From assembly GCF_006148925.1 (NCBI RefSeq), contig NZ_VAWB01000002.1, positions 434,001-498,000 on the forward strand: a stretch of DNA of 64,000 bases. The letters run 5' to 3'. Source of the stretch: Hyunsoonleella aestuarii. GTDB taxonomy: Bacteria > Bacteroidota > Bacteroidia > Flavobacteriales > Flavobacteriaceae. Positions 46,632-54,557 of the stretch are shown here, in pieces. The position numbers and the translations under genes were made by a program. Every line of letters starts with the position of its first letter. Within the stretch, counting starts at the first letter, position 1. Below the pieces are notes generated by a model that was not told the DNA's origin, did not search any database, and was given only the letters and a program-made list of their open reading frames with translations.

Positions 46632-47198
46632 ATGGCAAGTACTAGTGATATTAGAAATGGGTTATGCATTAGGTATAATCATGATATATTTAAAATTATA
46701 GAATTTTTACACGTTAAACCAGGTAAAGGGCCGGCGTTTGTAAGAACTAAATTAAAAAGTGTAACTACTGGAAAAGTAATTGATAATACTTTCTCGGCAG
46801 GTCATAAAATTGAAGACGTACGCGTAGAAACGCACAAATTTCAATATCTTTATAATGATGGTGAGTTTTATCATTTTATGAATGAAGCGGATTACACACA
46901 AATTCGTTTATTAGAAGCTGCCTTGGATAGACCAGATTTAATGAAAGAAGGAGAGGTTGTTACAGTTCTTATTAACACTGAAGATAATATGCCACTTTCT
47001 ATTGAAATGCCTGCAAGTGTAATTTTAGAAGTAACACATACAGAACCAGGAGTAAAAGGTAATACTGCAACTAACGCAACAAAACCTGCTACTGTTGAAA
47101 CTGGAGCAGAAGTTAATGTCCCTCTTTTTATCAATGAAGGTGATAAAATTAAGATAGAAACTGAGAAAGGAACGTACAAAGAACGGATCAAAGAATAA
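46632..47198 (+). CDS. efp: Translation elongation factor P
   Basis: A 188-residue three-domain OB-fold protein that relieves ribosome stalling at polyproline stretches. The modification-loop lysine is K32 in KPGKGPAFVRT. The later KGNTATNATKPATVETGA and the terminal IKIETEKGTYKERIKE are typical of family C-termini. It is embedded in the lpx operon, 4 bp from lpxA and 3 bp from the second lpxD-like gene. I cannot see which modification pathway acts on K32, because none of its enzymes are present here. Confidence 0.95.
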   Translation: MASTSDIRNGLCIRYNHDIFKIIEFLHVKPGKGPAFVRTKLKSVTTGKVIDNTFSAGHKIEDVRVETHKFQYLYNDGEFYHFMNEADYTQIRLLEAALDRPDLMKEGEVVTVLINTEDNMPLSIEMPASVILEVTHTEPGVKGNTATNATKPATVETGAEVNVPLFINEGDKIKIETEKGTYKERIKE

Positions 47199-47201
47199 CT
47201 A

Positions 47202-48140
47202 TTGAAGTTTCCAAAAGCATATACTCTAAAGCAAGTTGCAAGCTTAATTGATTGTAACTTTATTGGAGCAGAAGATTTTCAAGTTTTAGGAATGAACGAA
47301 ATCCATGTTGTTGAACCAGGAGATATCGTTTTTGTGGATCATCCAAAATATTATGACAAGGCACTAAATTCTGCAGCAACTATTATTCTTATAAATAAAG
47401 AAGTTAAATGTCCGGAAGGCAAGGCCTTGCTTGTAAGTGATGATCCATTTAGAGATTTCAATAAATTAACAGATTATTTTAAACCGTTTGTTGCTTCAAA
47501 TGTATCTATATCTGAATCTGCAGAAATTGGTATAAACTCTATTATTCAACCTAATTGTTTTATTGGACACAATGTTACTATTGGTGATAATTGCATAATA
47601 CATTCCAATGTGAGCATTTATGATGATACTGTTATTGGCAATAATGTTACTATTCATGCTGGAACTGTTTTAGGTGCTAATGCGTTTTATTATAAAAAAC
47701 GACCTGAAGGATACGACAGGCTAAAATCTGGTGGCCGTGTTATGATTAAAGATAATGTAGATATAGGGTCTGGCTGTACGATAGACAGAGGTGTAAGTGG
47801 AGATACAATTATTGGAGAGGGTTCAAAACTTGATAATCAAATTCAAATAGGTCACGACACCGAACTTGGAAAAAACTGCTTAGTGGCGTCTCAAGTTGGA
47901 ATTGCTGGATGTGTTGTTATAGAAGATGACGTAACTATTTGGGGTCAAGTAGGTTGCACTAGTGGTATAACTATTGGTGAAAAAGCAGTTATCCATGCTC
48001 AAACAGGTATAAGTAAATCTCTTGAAGGAGGAAAAACATATTGGGGAGTTCCTGCTCAAGAGGCTCGAATGGTATTAAAAGAAATGGCTTCGATTAAAAG
48101 AATTCCTGAAATATTAGCGACTTTAAAAAAAATAAAATAA
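47202..48140 (+). CDS. Second LpxD-like N-acyltransferase
   Basis: A 312-residue protein with the LpxD layout: an N-terminal domain (residues about 1-95) and a hexapeptide-repeat helix (IGHNVTIGDNC, IGNNVTIHAG). The catalytic-type histidine is H218 in LDNQIQIGHDTELG. It starts at a TTG 3 bp after efp. It differs from the first LpxD by a shorter N-terminus and a modified repeat region (GANAFYYKKRPEGYDRLKSGG). It may be a second acyltransferase of lipid A assembly with a different chain or substrate, or serve another nucleotide sugar. No direct evidence decides this. Confidence 0.85.
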   Translation: MKFPKAYTLKQVASLIDCNFIGAEDFQVLGMNEIHVVEPGDIVFVDHPKYYDKALNSAATIILINKEVKCPEGKALLVSDDPFRDFNKLTDYFKPFVASNVSISESAEIGINSIIQPNCFIGHNVTIGDNCIIHSNVSIYDDTVIGNNVTIHAGTVLGANAFYYKKRPEGYDRLKSGGRVMIKDNVDIGSGCTIDRGVSGDTIIGEGSKLDNQIQIGHDTELGKNCLVASQVGIAGCVVIEDDVTIWGQVGCTSGITIGEKAVIHAQTGISKSLEGGKTYWGVPAQEARMVLKEMASIKRIPEILATLKKIK

Positions 48141-48167
48141 TTAGTCTTTTAAATAACTTCAAAAAAT

Positions 48168-48175
48168 TATTTTTG
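48168..48175 (+). promoter_or_regulatory. Candidate -7 promoter element of sucD
   Basis: TATTTTTG matches TAnnTTTG and lies 26 bases before the ATG of sucD. It suggests that sucD has its own promoter rather than being part of the lpx unit. Confidence 0.45.
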
Positions 48176-48201
48176 CAAGACAAATATCCAAATAGAAAAA
48201 C

Positions 48202-49074
48202 ATGAGTGTTTTAGTAAATAAAGATTCAAAAATTATAGTGCAAGGATTTACAGGTAGTGAAGGTACTTTTCATGCAAGCCAAATGATTGAGTATGGGACG
48301 AATATCGTTGGAGGAGTAACTCCAGGAAAAGGAGGACAGACACATTTAGAAAAGCCTGTATTTAATACTGTTTTAGAAGCTGTAAATGAAGTAGGAGCAG
48401 ATACGACCATTATTTTCGTACCACCTGCTTTTGCTGCTGATGCTATAATGGAAGCTGCCGATGCTGGTATTAAAGTAATAATTACAATTACTGAAGGTAT
48501 ACCAGTTGCAGATATGATTATCGCTTCAAATTATATTAAAAATAAAAATTGTCGATTAATAGGTCCAAACTGTCCAGGTGTTATAACACCAGAAGAAGCT
48601 AAAGTTGGTATTATGCCAGGTTTTGTATTTAAAAAAGGAAAGGTTGGTATAGTGTCTAAATCTGGAACTTTGACTTATGAAGCTGCCGATCAGGTTGTAA
48701 AACAAGGTCTTGGGATAACAACTGCTATTGGTATTGGTGGAGATCCTATAATTGGAACAACTACTAAAGAAGCGGTAGAATTATTAATTAACGACCCAGA
48801 AACTGAAGCTGTTGTTATGATTGGCGAGATTGGTGGGCAACTAGAAGCCGATGCTGCTAATTGGTACAAATCTAGTGGGAGCAACAAACCTGTTGTGGGA
48901 TTTATAGCTGGTGAGACAGCCCCTGCAGGACGCACAATGGGACATGCAGGTGCGATTGTTGGTGGTAGTGATGATACTGCCCAAGCTAAAAAGAAAATTA
49001 TGAGGTCTTGTGGAATACACGTAGTAGATTCACCTGCTGAGATTGGTAAAAAAATAGCTGAAGTTTTAGCTTAA
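48202..49074 (+). CDS. sucD: Succinyl-CoA synthetase alpha subunit
   Basis: A 290-residue TCA-cycle subunit that with SucC couples succinyl-CoA cleavage to ADP/GDP phosphorylation. CoA-binding (VQGFTGSEGTFHASQM), the phosphohistidine loop (H248 in MGHAGAIVGG) and CIGPNCPGV-like segment (GPNCPGVITPEEAKVGIMP) are all present. The beta subunit gene (sucC) is not in this window, so the two subunits are encoded apart. It is placed between lpxD2 and fabG, with a strong terminator after it, so it is its own unit. Confidence 0.96.
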   Translation: MSVLVNKDSKIIVQGFTGSEGTFHASQMIEYGTNIVGGVTPGKGGQTHLEKPVFNTVLEAVNEVGADTTIIFVPPAFAADAIMEAADAGIKVIITITEGIPVADMIIASNYIKNKNCRLIGPNCPGVITPEEAKVGIMPGFVFKKGKVGIVSKSGTLTYEAADQVVKQGLGITTAIGIGGDPIIGTTTKEAVELLINDPETEAVVMIGEIGGQLEADAANWYKSSGSNKPVVGFIAGETAPAGRTMGHAGAIVGGSDDTAQAKKKIMRSCGIHVVDSPAEIGKKIAEVLA

Positions 49075-49092
49075 AACTTAGATAACAATTAT

Positions 49093-49123
49093 AAAACCTC
49101 ACAAAATCTTGTGAGGTTTTTTT
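49093..49123 (+). terminator. Intrinsic terminator of sucD
   Basis: AAAACCTCACAA (49093-49104) and TTGTGAGGTTTT (49109-49120) form a perfect 12-bp stem with loop AATC, followed by TTT and further A/T-rich sequence. Confidence 0.9.
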
Positions 49124-49146
49124 ATTTCAAAGCAATTAGTATTTGT

Positions 49147-49154
49147 TATATTTG
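49147..49154 (+). promoter_or_regulatory. Candidate -7 promoter element of fabG
   Basis: TATATTTG matches TAnnTTTG and lies 38 bases before the ATG at 49193. It follows the sucD terminator. Confidence 0.45.
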
Positions 49155-49192
49155 AATACAACAAGATACTATAATAACTAACTAAATTTATT

Positions 49193-49939
49193 ATGAAATT
49201 ATTAGAAGGAAAAACGGCTATCGTTACTGGTGCGAGTCGTGGAATTGGGAAAGGAATAGCTCAGGTATTTGCTCAGCAGGGGGCTAATGTAGCTTTTACC
49301 TATAGTTCATCTGTTGAAGCAGCTAATGAACTTGAAAAAGAATTGAACGCTTTAGGAGTTAAGGCTAAAGGATATAAAAGTAATGCTGCCAGTTTTGAAG
49401 AGGCTCAGAAATTAGCAGAAGAGGTTGCTTCAGAGTTTGGAAGTATCGATATTTTGGTTAATAATGCAGGTATAACAAAGGATAATTTGTTAATGCGCAT
49501 TACAGAAGAAGATTTCGATACAGTTATAGAGGTTAATCTTAAATCAGTTTTTAATATGACCAAAGCTGTACAACGCACCATGCTAAAGCAACGCAAAGGA
49601 TCTATAATTAACATGAGTTCTGTCGTAGGTGTTAAAGGTAATGCTGGTCAAACTAATTATGCGGCATCAAAAGCTGGAATCATAGGATTTTCCAAATCAG
49701 TTGCACTAGAATTAGGTTCGAGAAACATAAGAAGTAATGTTGTAGCTCCTGGATTTATAGAAACAGAAATGACAGCAAAGCTTGATGAAGAGGTTGTTAA
49801 AGGATGGAGGGCTGGTATTCCTTTAAAACGTGGAGGAACTCCAGAAGATATCGCAAATGTTTGTGTTTTCTTAGCTAGCGATATGAGTGCTTATGTTACT
49901 GGGCAAACCTTAAACGTTGATGGCGGAATGCTGACATAG
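49193..49939 (+). CDS. fabG: 3-Oxoacyl-ACP reductase
   Basis: A 248-residue short-chain dehydrogenase that reduces 3-oxoacyl-ACP with NADPH in the fatty acid elongation cycle. The glycine-rich motif TGASRGIGKGIA, the NNAG motif and the catalytic residues S142/S143, Y156 and K160 (YAASKAG) are present, as is the C-terminal DGGML. The length is typical and the gene is probably the genuine elongation FabG. It is followed after 4 bp by an exported protein gene and then VWA and SPFH genes, likely in one unit. Confidence 0.94.
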   Translation: MKLLEGKTAIVTGASRGIGKGIAQVFAQQGANVAFTYSSSVEAANELEKELNALGVKAKGYKSNAASFEEAQKLAEEVASEFGSIDILVNNAGITKDNLLMRITEEDFDTVIEVNLKSVFNMTKAVQRTMLKQRKGSIINMSSVVGVKGNAGQTNYAASKAGIIGFSKSVALELGSRNIRSNVVAPGFIETEMTAKLDEEVVKGWRAGIPLKRGGTPEDIANVCVFLASDMSAYVTGQTLNVDGGMLT

Positions 49940-49943
49940 TATT

Positions 49944-50501
49944 ATGAAAGAACTATTTGTATTATTTTTTGTATGTAGTTTTTATACGCTAATTGCACAA
50001 AATAATGAATGGTATAAGATAAAAGACTTAGAAGCAGCGTATCGCATTGAATTTCCTTCTGAACCAAAGAAGGGTAAAAGTGATGTTTCAACAGAAAAAG
50101 GATTAGTAACTATGCACACATATACCTATCAATCAGATAGTGGTGATGAAAATTTCATCTATATGTCTTCTTTCAGCGAATATCCAAACTCCTTTTTTCC
50201 GGAAGGTTTAAATACTTTAGAAAAAAGAAATCAAGTATTAGAAAATGCGGTTAATGGTGCTGCAACAAATACTAAAGGAACACTTATATCTAAGTCTGAC
50301 ATGATATTTAATGGCTATAATGGGACAGATGCAAAAATTTCTGTAGATGTTAGCGGATATCAGTATATTATAAGGATGAAAATTATTTTAGTTGGATTTA
50401 AAATATATATGACGCAAGTTATTTATGAAAAAGACAATGGTGATAATTTAAATTTAAACCGCTTTTTTAATTCTTTTGAGTTATTAAATGTAAAAATGTA
50501 G
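49944..50501 (+). CDS. Exported protein of unknown function
   Basis: A 185-residue protein with a signal peptide (residues about 1-18, LFFVCSFYTLIAQ). The mature part starts NNEWYKIKDLEAAYRIEFPSE, which looks like a short structured domain similar in pattern to small periplasmic proteins of the PsbP-like or DUF-type group. It ends with no membrane helix. It starts 4 bp after fabG and ends immediately before the VWA-like gene, indicating cotranscription. I do not recognise a specific family. Confidence 0.65.
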   Translation: MKELFVLFFVCSFYTLIAQNNEWYKIKDLEAAYRIEFPSEPKKGKSDVSTEKGLVTMHTYTYQSDSGDENFIYMSSFSEYPNSFFPEGLNTLEKRNQVLENAVNGAATNTKGTLISKSDMIFNGYNGTDAKISVDVSGYQYIIRMKIILVGFKIYMTQVIYEKDNGDNLNLNRFFNSFELLNVKM

Positions 50502-52535
50502 GTGGAAGCAAAAACCTTGATATACATTATAATTGCTGGAATATTAGCGCTATTTATAGCGCTTTTTCAGTATAAATATAAGGTGACAAATAAATCACGT
50601 TTTATTTTTCTTGTTGCCATTCTTAGGTTTCTAACTGTTTTTTCAATTTTATTATTACTAATAAATCCAAAATTTGAACAAAATGAGTTGTCTATTGAAA
50701 AACCTAATTTGGTTTTAGCTGTTGATAATAGTAGTTCTATAAAATATTCAGGTAACAATGATAAAGTTGAGCAATTCTTAGAGGCTTTAACCAACAATGA
50801 GTCGTTAACCCAAAAATTCAATGTAAGTACCTATACTTTTGGTAGTGAATTAGTAGCTGCAGATTCTTTAAGTTTTAATGAACGTCAAACAAATATTCAT
50901 AAGGCATTTAGTCAATTAAATGAAGTTTATAAGAATTCTGTTTCACCAACGGTAATGGTGTCAGACGGAAATCAAACCTTTGGATCAGACTATGAGTTTA
51001 GCTATGATTCTTACAAACAACCCATCTATCCAATAATTGTTGGTGACACAACATCATTTGTAGATTTAAAAATCAGTCAATTAAATGTAAATAGGTATAC
51101 CTATTTAAAAAACAGCTTTCCAGTAGAAACCATGCTAACCTACAATGGAAATAATAGCATCAATACGCGGTTTATAGTTACATCTGGATCTAATACTGTA
51201 TACACAGAAACTATTTGGCTATCTGAGCAAGATAATTCTAAAATTATCAATTTCACAATACCATCAAAAAGGGTTGGTGTTAATACTTATAGAGCACATG
51301 TAGTTCCTTTAGAAAAGGAAAAAAATACTGTAAACAATAGTAAAAATTTTGCAGTAGAGGTTATTGATCAAAAAACCAACATTGCTATTGTAAGCGATTT
51401 TTCTCATCCAGATATTGGTGCATTTAAAAAGAGTATTGAAAGCAACGAACAACGTTCAGTCAAATTAATAAATCCTAATGATATTATAGATCAAACAAAT
51501 GATTTTCAATTAATTATATTGTATCAACCAAATTATAAATTCAAATCTTTAATTGAAACATTAAAGGATGAAAACATAAACTCATTTACAGTTTTAGGAC
51601 CACAGACCGATCTTAACTTCTTAAATAGTATTGATAATTATGTTAATTATGAAATTACGGGACAACTTGAAGATTACCAGGGCAAGTTGAACATAAATTA
51701 CAAACCTTTTTATTTAGAAGATATAAACTTCGAAAGTTTTCCGCCATTAAAGTCCCATTATGGAAATATTTCCTTTTCATTATCTTACGAAACCATATTA
51801 TATAAGTCGCTTGGAGGCAATACTATTAATAATCCATTATTAGTTACTTATGAAAACTCAGGTAGGAGAGAAGCTATTTTATTTGGTGAAAATTTATGGA
51901 AATGGAGAGCTCAAAGCTTTTTAAACACCAAGTCATTCAATGAGTTCGACAATTTTATAGGCAAATTGGTTCAGTATTTAGCTTCTAATAAAAGAAGAAA
52001 TAGACTAGACATTGATTATGAGTCATTCTATAACGGAAGTGATAATATTATTATTAAGGCACAATTTTTTGATAAGAATTATATTTTCGATGCTCGTCAG
52101 AATGTAAATATGTTAGTAAAAGACCTTAATTCTAATGAAGAAAAAACATTGCCTTTTGTTCTTAAGAACAATAATTATCAAGTAGATTTAAGCAGCTTAT
52201 CGCCTTCGGAATATAGTTTTACTGTAGTTGTCGAGAACGAAAATATATCTAGGTCCGGTAGTTTTGAAATTTTAGAATATAATGTAGAACAACAATTTTT
52301 GAATGCCAATGTAACGAAATTGCGAAGATTGGCTACAAACAGTTTAGGTAGTAGTCATTTTATCGATAATACAGATGCTCTTTTTGATCAATTATTAAAT
52401 GATAATCGTTTTATTCCTATTCAAAAAAGCATTAAAAAAAGCATACCTTTGATAGATTGGAAATACCTACTCATTATTATAGTCATTTGCTTAAGTTTGG
52501 AGTGGTTTTTAAGAAAGTATAACGGATTAATTTAA
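50502..52535 (+). CDS. Large membrane protein with VWA-like domain
   Basis: A 677-residue protein with two N-terminal membrane helices (residues about 5-24 and 34-54) and one C-terminal helix (KYLLIIIVICLSLEWFL, near residue 655). Between them is a VWA-like module whose metal site is DxSxS (D75, S77, S79) in LAVDNSSSIK, and a further region reminiscent of glutamine-amidotransferase-like domains of BatA/aerotolerance-type proteins. It starts at GTG 50502 directly after the preceding gene stop. Function unknown; possibly part of a membrane quality-control or envelope system with the adjacent prohibitin-family protein. Confidence 0.75.
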   Translation: MEAKTLIYIIIAGILALFIALFQYKYKVTNKSRFIFLVAILRFLTVFSILLLLINPKFEQNELSIEKPNLVLAVDNSSSIKYSGNNDKVEQFLEALTNNESLTQKFNVSTYTFGSELVAADSLSFNERQTNIHKAFSQLNEVYKNSVSPTVMVSDGNQTFGSDYEFSYDSYKQPIYPIIVGDTTSFVDLKISQLNVNRYTYLKNSFPVETMLTYNGNNSINTRFIVTSGSNTVYTETIWLSEQDNSKIINFTIPSKRVGVNTYRAHVVPLEKEKNTVNNSKNFAVEVIDQKTNIAIVSDFSHPDIGAFKKSIESNEQRSVKLINPNDIIDQTNDFQLIILYQPNYKFKSLIETLKDENINSFTVLGPQTDLNFLNSIDNYVNYEITGQLEDYQGKLNINYKPFYLEDINFESFPPLKSHYGNISFSLSYETILYKSLGGNTINNPLLVTYENSGRREAILFGENLWKWRAQSFLNTKSFNEFDNFIGKLVQYLASNKRRNRLDIDYESFYNGSDNIIIKAQFFDKNYIFDARQNVNMLVKDLNSNEEKTLPFVLKNNNYQVDLSSLSPSEYSFTVVVENENISRSGSFEILEYNVEQQFLNANVTKLRRLATNSLGSSHFIDNTDALFDQLLNDNRFIPIQKSIKKSIPLIDWKYLLIIIVICLSLEWFLRKYNGLI

Positions 52536-52546
52536 AAAAATAAAAA

Positions 52547-53362
52547 ATGGAAAAATTACCAAAAGTAGCGTTGCCTTTTATAATTGGGGCAATAATTTTA
52601 GTTGTGATATTAGCAAAATCTGCTGTAACAATAGACTCTGGAGAAGCAGGCGTGTTATTTAAAACCTTTGGAGAAGGTGTTGTAGTTGATGAACCACCTA
52701 TGGCTGAAGGGTTTCATATTGTAGCACCTTGGAACAAGGTATATGTATACGAAGTACGTCAGCAAGAGCTATTTGAAAAAATGAAAGTATTATCATCAAA
52801 CGGATTAGAAATTCAAATTGATGCTTCCGCTTGGTACGAACCAGTATATAGTGACTTAGGAAACTTACATCAGTCTCTAGGTCAAAATTATTTACAACGT
52901 GTTATACAGCCAGCTATTCGAAGTGCAGCAAGAAGTGTGGTTGGACGCTATACCCCAGAACAGTTATACTCCAGCAAGCGTGATGCAATTCAAGATGAAA
53001 TATATGCGGAAACAAAAAAGATTCTTGATAAACAATATGTCCAACTTAATGAAGTCTTAGTTCGTGATGTTACACTGCCAAATACAATAAAAGAAGCTAT
53101 TGAGCGCAAGTTACGTCAAGAACAGGAATCTTTAGAATATGAATTTAGACTAGTAACTGCAGCAAAAGAAGCTGAAAAAGTAATTATAGAAGCTAAGGGT
53201 AAAGCGGAATCAAATAGAATATTGAGCGCATCTTTAACAGATAAAATTCTTCAAGACAAAGGTATTGAAGCCACTGTTAAACTTTCTGAATCTCCTAACA
53301 GCAAAGTCGTTGTTATTGGCTCAGGTGATAGCGGAATGCCAATTATTTTAGGGAATCAATAA
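52547..53362 (+). CDS. Prohibitin-family (SPFH domain) membrane protein
   Basis: A 271-residue protein with one N-terminal membrane helix (residues about 8-26) and an SPFH domain (ETGE-like beginning SGEAGVLFKTFG, then GFHIVAPWNKVYVYEVRQQE). A coiled-coil region with an Ala/Glu-rich helix (AAKEAEKVIIEAKGKAESNR) follows. Prohibitin-family proteins form large membrane rings that act as scaffolds, often regulating FtsH-type proteases. It is 11 bp downstream of the VWA-like gene and is probably in the same operon. The C-terminus is short and ends near the histidine operon leader region. Confidence 0.88.
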   Translation: MEKLPKVALPFIIGAIILVVILAKSAVTIDSGEAGVLFKTFGEGVVVDEPPMAEGFHIVAPWNKVYVYEVRQQELFEKMKVLSSNGLEIQIDASAWYEPVYSDLGNLHQSLGQNYLQRVIQPAIRSAARSVVGRYTPEQLYSSKRDAIQDEIYAETKKILDKQYVQLNEVLVRDVTLPNTIKEAIERKLRQEQESLEYEFRLVTAAKEAEKVIIEAKGKAESNRILSASLTDKILQDKGIEATVKLSESPNSKVVVIGSGDSGMPIILGNQ

Positions 53363-53464
53363 TCTTAAATATTTCAATGTTTAATGACTTATTTTAAATT
53401 TTAGTTAAGAATTCGATTATAAAATTAGCATTTAGTTAATTGTCCTAAAAATTATTTAGATAAT

Positions 53465-53496
53465 TTGGAGTTTTAATTAGAATTTATTGATATTTG
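53465..53496 (+). promoter_or_regulatory. Candidate promoter of the histidine operon
   Basis: TTG at 53465-53467, a 21-bp spacer and GATATTTG at 53489-53496 match TTG-N17-23-TAnnTTTG with one mismatch. Transcription would begin just before the leader peptide ATG at 53512. Confidence 0.5.
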
Positions 53497-53511
53497 CATC
53501 AAAGAAACAAA

Positions 53512-53565
53512 ATGACTATTACTCAAACACATCATCATTTTTGCATTTGCTCTCAAGCGAAGTAA
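53512..53565 (+). CDS. hisL: Histidine operon leader peptide
   Basis: A 17-codon frame, ATG at 53512 to TAA at 53563-53565, reading MTITQTHHHFCICSQAK. Three consecutive His codons (CAT CAT CAT, 53530-53538) lie in the middle. Downstream sequences can form a 9-bp antiterminator (53551-53559 with 53602-53610) and a 12-bp terminator hairpin (53597-53608 with 53615-53626), while 53517-53526 pairs perfectly with 53573-53582. This is the complete layout of a ribosome-mediated attenuator. No Shine-Dalgarno sequence is needed in this phylum; the A-rich stretch AAAGAAACAAA precedes the ATG. The peptide itself probably has no function beyond sensing charged tRNA-His. Confidence 0.85.
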   Translation: MTITQTHHHFCICSQAK

Positions 53566-53626
53566 AAATGTATTGAGTAATATCAACATATATTTTAAAC
53601 CCGTTTGAGACTTATCAAGCGGGTTT
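53517..53626 (+). promoter_or_regulatory. Histidine operon transcription attenuator
   Basis: Segments and pairings: A (53517-53526) pairs with C (53573-53582) over 10 bp; B (53551-53559, TCTCAAGCG) pairs with D (53602-53610, CGTTTGAGA) over 9 bp with one G-U; D's left arm (53597-53608) pairs with E (53615-53626) over 12 bp with one G-U. B and E share TCAAGCG, so they compete for D. A ribosome stalled at the His codons masks A but leaves B free, favouring B:D antitermination. A ribosome reaching the stop codon covers B, so the D:E terminator forms. Without translation A:C sequesters B in its loop. Confidence 0.85.
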
Positions 53627-53632
53627 TTTAAT
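53597..53632 (+). terminator. Terminator hairpin of the his attenuator
   Basis: AAACCCGTTTGA and TCAAGCGGGTTT form a 12-bp stem (one G-U) with loop GACTTA. The T-tract TTTTTT begins within the stem's 3' arm and is followed by AATTTTTAATT. It is located 43 bp upstream of hisG. Confidence 0.92.
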
Positions 53633-53675
53633 TTTTAATTCAGCTTGATAGTTTCAAACTCAGAAAAATAAAAAA

Positions 53676-54533
53676 ATGAGTAAATTAAGAATTGCAGTAC
53701 AGAAATCGGGTAGATTAAATGAAGACTCGATGAAATTATTAAAAGACATTGGTATCTCCATTGATAACGGAAAAGACCAGTTAAAAGCCTCAGCTAAAGG
53801 ATTTCCTGTGGAAGTGTTCTATTTGAGAAATGGCGATATTCCTCAATATTTAAAGGATGGGGTTGTAGACGCCGCTATAATTGGTGAAAATGTTTTAATT
53901 GAAAAAGGAGAGGGTATAGGGGTTGTAGAAAAATTAGGATTCTCTACTTGTCGTGTTTGTATTGCTGTACCAAAAGCTATGGTTTATTCAAGTATTAAAG
54001 ATTTAGAAGGTAAGCGTATAGCGACATCTTACCCTAATACTGTGCAGATGTATTTAGATAGGAAGGGTGTAAATGCTAATCTTCATATAATTAATGGATC
54101 TGTTGAAATTGCACCAAACATTGGGTTGGCAGATGCAATTTGTGATATTGTTTCCAGTGGAAGTACCTTGTTTAAAAACAATTTAAAAGAAGTTGATACG
54201 ATTTTAAAGTCTGAAGCAGTATTAGCAGTTTCACCTAAATTAGATTCAGATAGACTAGCCATACTAGAAAAGATTCAATTTAGAATACAGTCAGTATTAA
54301 AGGGTAGAAATTCTAAGTATGTACTGCTTAATGCACCTAATGATAAAGTTCAAGATATAATTAATGTATTACCAGGAATGAAGAGTCCAACTGTCTTGCC
54401 ATTAGCAGAAGAAGGATGGAGCTCAATCCATTCAGTAATAAGTAAAAATGAATTCTGGGAGGTTATTGATGATTTAAAAGCAAAGGGAGCACAAGGAATT
54501 TTGGTTTGTCCTATTGAAAAAATGGTGCTGTAG
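53676..54533 (+). CDS. hisG: ATP phosphoribosyltransferase (long form)
   Basis: A 285-residue enzyme for the first, committed step of histidine synthesis, joining ATP and PRPP. The N-terminal motif LRIAVQKSGRL, the middle GENVLIEKGEG and the loop DIVSSGSTLFKNNLKE (PRPP-binding) are typical. Residues beyond about 210 form the C-terminal regulatory domain of the long form, which permits histidine feedback inhibition without HisZ. It is the first structural gene of the operon, immediately downstream of the attenuator. A gap of 24 bp separates it from hisD. Confidence 0.96.
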   Translation: MSKLRIAVQKSGRLNEDSMKLLKDIGISIDNGKDQLKASAKGFPVEVFYLRNGDIPQYLKDGVVDAAIIGENVLIEKGEGIGVVEKLGFSTCRVCIAVPKAMVYSSIKDLEGKRIATSYPNTVQMYLDRKGVNANLHIINGSVEIAPNIGLADAICDIVSSGSTLFKNNLKEVDTILKSEAVLAVSPKLDSDRLAILEKIQFRIQSVLKGRNSKYVLLNAPNDKVQDIINVLPGMKSPTVLPLAEEGWSSIHSVISKNEFWEVIDDLKAKGAQGILVCPIEKMVL

Positions 54534-54557
54534 AGCATCGTGAAAGAAGTTTATATT

